Shown here: positions 61,985-64,000 of the stretch, piece after piece
How the letters are laid out: every line of letters begins with the position of its first letter
How positions within the stretch are numbered: position 1 is the stretch's first letter
DNA from: Paenibacillus jilunlii
GTDB lineage: Bacteria; Bacillota; Bacilli; Paenibacillales; Paenibacillaceae
NCBI RefSeq assembly: GCF_900102965.1
Contig: NZ_FNGM01000017.1
Span: forward strand, 62,001 to 126,000
DNA: 64,000 bases
Direction: 5' to 3'
Made by a program: the position numbers and the translations under genes
The notes under the pieces: model-generated
What the model saw: the letters and a program-made list of their open reading frames with translations, nothing else
What the model was told of the DNA's origin: nothing
Database searches by the model: none

Positions 61985-62842
61985 CTATTTCGCAGAATAT
62001 TCGTTTACGCTGAAGGTAAGGATCTTATCAAAAATCACATAGTCTTTTCTGCTGGTAAATGGTCCTTTGTTATTGTCGTGCTTATCAATGGCATACGATG
62101 CCTTCCCTGTACCGGCTTGCTTATTCTCATACCAGTTGATAAAGGAATTCACTTCATCCATGCTCAGGTCAAACTCTTTTTCAAGGCCGGTGTTCATCGT
62201 CACGACGAGAATGGCACGGTCGCCTGTTGGCTGCTCTGGAGTTGGAGACGGGGTTACTGTTGGTTCTGGTGTAGCAGTAGGTTCTACCGTTGCAGTTGCT
62301 GTTGGTTCTATTGTTGGTGTAACATCCGGTGTTACGGTTGGTGATGGCTCTGGAATCGCACTGTATAAATTCACCTCAGCAACATGATATGTAGTACTCC
62401 CCTGCTGGAATAGCTCAAATTTTTTAACGCCTTCAATTGGACTAGGTAGGTAATGAATTTGATCATCACCTACGTTAGGGCTCAAATTAATTTGAGAAAT
62501 CAATGAACCGGAACTGTTATAAAATTTAATATATACTGGCCCCGTATCAATATTAGTTACATGAACTTTATAACCTCTTACCGTTAGAGCATTTTGAAAT
62601 ACGTAGGCAAGTACGTCTACAACACTTGAATCTGATCTTTGAGTGACCATGTCAAACACAGTTGTATTGTCATTATCGGTCACTTTTGTGGTGTTTCCAA
62701 GTATATTAGAAATGCTAGAACCAGTTAACATCGTTACTCCATCCAATAACCCTACAGGTTGTTCTGCTGCTTTTGTTGCTCCTGGTATAAGCACAAACAA
62801 AAGCGTACATAAAACCAAGAACCCTGCTATCTTCTTCTTCAA
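61985..62842 (-). CDS. Secreted protein with Thr/Pro linker and conserved C-terminal domain
   Basis: 285 residues. Signal peptide 1-25 (IAGFLVLCTLLFVLIPGATK). Beta-rich N-domain 27-165 with VRGYKVHVTNIDTGPVYIKF, like discoidin-type modules. A linker of Pro/Thr/Glu/Val repeats about 168-205. C-terminal domain of about 75 residues from TGDRAILVVTMNT. The C-terminal domain recurs as a fragment at 61406-61648. Function unknown; it is probably exported by SecA and held at the surface or released. Confidence 0.8.
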   Translation of the reverse strand: MKKKIAGFLVLCTLLFVLIPGATKAAEQPVGLLDGVTMLTGSSISNILGNTTKVTDNDNTTVFDMVTQRSDSSVVDVLAYVFQNALTVRGYKVHVTNIDTGPVYIKFYNSSGSLISQINLSPNVGDDQIHYLPSPIEGVKKFELFQQGSTTYHVAEVNLYSAIPEPSPTVTPDVTPTIEPTATATVEPTATPEPTVTPSPTPEQPTGDRAILVVTMNTGLEKEFDLSMDEVNSFINWYENKQAGTGKASYAIDKHDNNKGPFTSRKDYVIFDKILTFSVNEYSAK

Positions 62843-63068
62843 TACCGTCCACTCCTTTAATATAGATGCATCAAGCTTACACTAAATAAAGGCGAACAAA
62901 CAGTCTGTTTCTCGACAGAAATTTACAATATACTTAAGGGTTATTGAGGAAATAAATGGATATAATCCAAGGATTTCGAACTCCATATTACTGGCTAACA
63001 GCGGTCATTTGTCCGTTAGCTCTTCTTTTCTCACCAAGGCTTTTATTCACTTCTTCTTTTTTCTTATC

Positions 63069-63097
63069 AAAAAAGACGCATCCACTGGATAAGTCTT
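63069..63097 (-). terminator. Terminator of the TPR gene
   Basis: Minus strand: AAGAC-TT-ATCC pairs with GGAT-GC-GTCTT around a 3-nt loop, followed by TTTT. It lies 15 bp after the stop codon. Confidence 0.75.
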
Positions 63098-63111
63098 AGA
63101 GCAATATTATA

Positions 63112-64000
63112 CTAAGTTTTTTTGGCATTATTAAAAAAGTTATGAACAAATGAAATACCACCATACTCGGGGAATTGCAAGTTAAACTTATCTATAAAGT
63201 ATTGCTTTTGTTCCCTAGCTGCATGCTGTATTAATGAGTAATATAGATGTTTGGCTTTAGGCTGCTTATCTATCGCTTCATCAAGGAACTCAACGGCATC
63301 AGAGTAGTAACCTTGATTCGCATGAAATAACCCAAGGTTTACTAGACTATTAAAATCCAGCTCCTTCTGGGACAATAATATACTATAGTAATTCATGGCC
63401 ATGTCGGTTAGGTTTAAGGTGTAAAAGTAATTCGCCAGTTGGTTAATTATACCAGGTGATTTGCAAAGCTGAATAAATTGATCAAATTTCTCAAACTCTT
63501 TTATTAGAAATAGCTGCTTGCTAACTAAAAACAATGAACTGGAATAATGTTTTAATAATCCTTCTTCCACAGATGAATTTTCAAAAAACAGCTTCTCCAC
63601 AATTGAAGTCAACTGAGTGATATCATCATGATCCAAGATTCGCGTGATTTCACGAAGTCTTTGAGGGGAATTCCACTTAAGAGCACCCACAACCATCTGA
63701 ACCCAAATCTGAAGTTTCCAATCCACATCATTATTCACTTCAGGAATTGGAAGGGACATCCATTCTTCCTTTTTATCTGTTAAAATTACGTAGCGAAACT
63801 GATCCAGAATATTAATATTATCCAACGTAGTCAGGTATTTCTCGTAATAATTAACCAACTCAGCCTGACCTAATACCAGCGATATTTTAAATAAAAGATT
63901 ACATTCTGCTTCATTTCTCACATCATATATTTTATCTAGAAATCCTATTATTGCAGCAGGTTCTTCATTCTGACACAGCCATTCCGCCAATTTTAATAAC
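63112..64000 (-). CDS. TPR-repeat protein, C-terminal part (gene continues past right edge)
   Basis: The frame is open to the window edge, so the N-terminus is outside; at least 296 codons are visible. The visible part is all helical repeats (YFYTLNLTDMAMNYYSILLS, SLVNLGLFHANQGYYSDAVE). It could be the tail of a GT2-TPR protein like the one at 37257, since such large proteins sit beside flagellin genes in related genomes; this needs the sequence to the right. Confidence 0.7.
   Translation of the reverse strand, partial: LLKLAEWLCQNEEPAAIIGFLDKIYDVRNEAECNLLFKISLVLGQAELVNYYEKYLTTLDNINILDQFRYVILTDKKEEWMSLPIPEVNNDVDWKLQIWVQMVVGALKWNSPQRLREITRILDHDDITQLTSIVEKLFFENSSVEEGLLKHYSSSLFLVSKQLFLIKEFEKFDQFIQLCKSPGIINQLANYFYTLNLTDMAMNYYSILLSQKELDFNSLVNLGLFHANQGYYSDAVEFLDEAIDKQPKAKHLYYSLIQHAAREQKQYFIDKFNLQFPEYGGISFVHNFFNNAKKT

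Noticed and set aside
1..64000. CRISPR array, tRNA, rRNA or prophage
   Set aside because: No regularly spaced repeats, no cloverleaf or rRNA-like conserved stretches, and no phage structural or integrase genes were seen by eye; a dedicated search (tRNAscan, Infernal) was not possible.

Overview
The window looks like a Paenibacillus-type (low-to-mid GC, Gram-positive, spore-forming Bacillales) chromosome segment. This rests on Bacillus-like synteny (prfB-secA-hpf, ftsE-ftsX-M23 hydrolase-ctpB-minJ), strong AGGAGG-type ribosome binding sites, S-layer-homology and Thr/Pro-linker secreted proteins, and an argC-J-B-D-F arginine cluster. No rRNA, tRNA or CRISPR array was seen. Almost everything from 7.5 kb onward is on the minus strand.

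Layout. 0-7 kb: the start of an RND efflux pump running off the left edge, an L-rhamnose mutarotase gene with a textbook cre box, then an ABC exporter (ATPase plus two permeases) divergent from a histidine kinase/NarL-type regulator pair. The exporter and kinase share a near-perfect palindrome and resemble the LnrLMN/LnrJK antibiotic-resistance module. 7.5-13.7 kb: cell-wall and division block (MinJ-like PDZ membrane protein, CtpB protease, coiled-coil M23 hydrolase, FtsX, FtsE). 14-18 kb: VanW protein, CBS protein, small secreted protein and esterase. 18.3-27.3 kb: the complete arginine route from N-acetylglutamate (argC, argJ, argB, argD, argF, argG, argH). 27.4-33.5 kb: YitT-family membrane protein, prfB with its programmed +1 frameshift, secA and hpf. 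33.8-37 kb: SLH-domain surface protein, an unknown gene behind a sigma-D-like promoter, and a cold-shock gene.

From 37.2 to about 60.2 kb lies one large accessory glycan cluster, increasingly AT-rich to the right. It encodes family-2 glycosyltransferases, an RgpF-type protein, two LicD proteins, two glycerophosphotransferase-type proteins, two cytidylyltransferase fusions, a winged-helix/nucleotidyltransferase/SHMT-like fusion, UDP-galactopyranose mutase, and two phosphodiester-cleaving enzyme families. Together these predict a galactofuranose-containing surface glycan with CDP-activated, phosphodiester-linked substituents. Seven proteins share one extra Rossmann-like module. The cluster is flanked on both sides by decayed copies of its own gene types and by an IS3 remnant. 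Its place next to hpf-secA-prfB, where B. subtilis keeps its late flagellar genes, the TPR-glycosyltransferases at both ends and the sigma-D-like promoter suggest a flagellin (or other surface protein) glycosylation island; this is inference.

Four copies of a 210-265 bp palindromic intergenic element (5.9, 21.1, 23.8 and 29.6 kb) show compensatory base changes in a long hairpin, and a second dispersed motif (GTGGAAAAAG) occurs in paired inverted copies at 7.1 and 17.9 kb.
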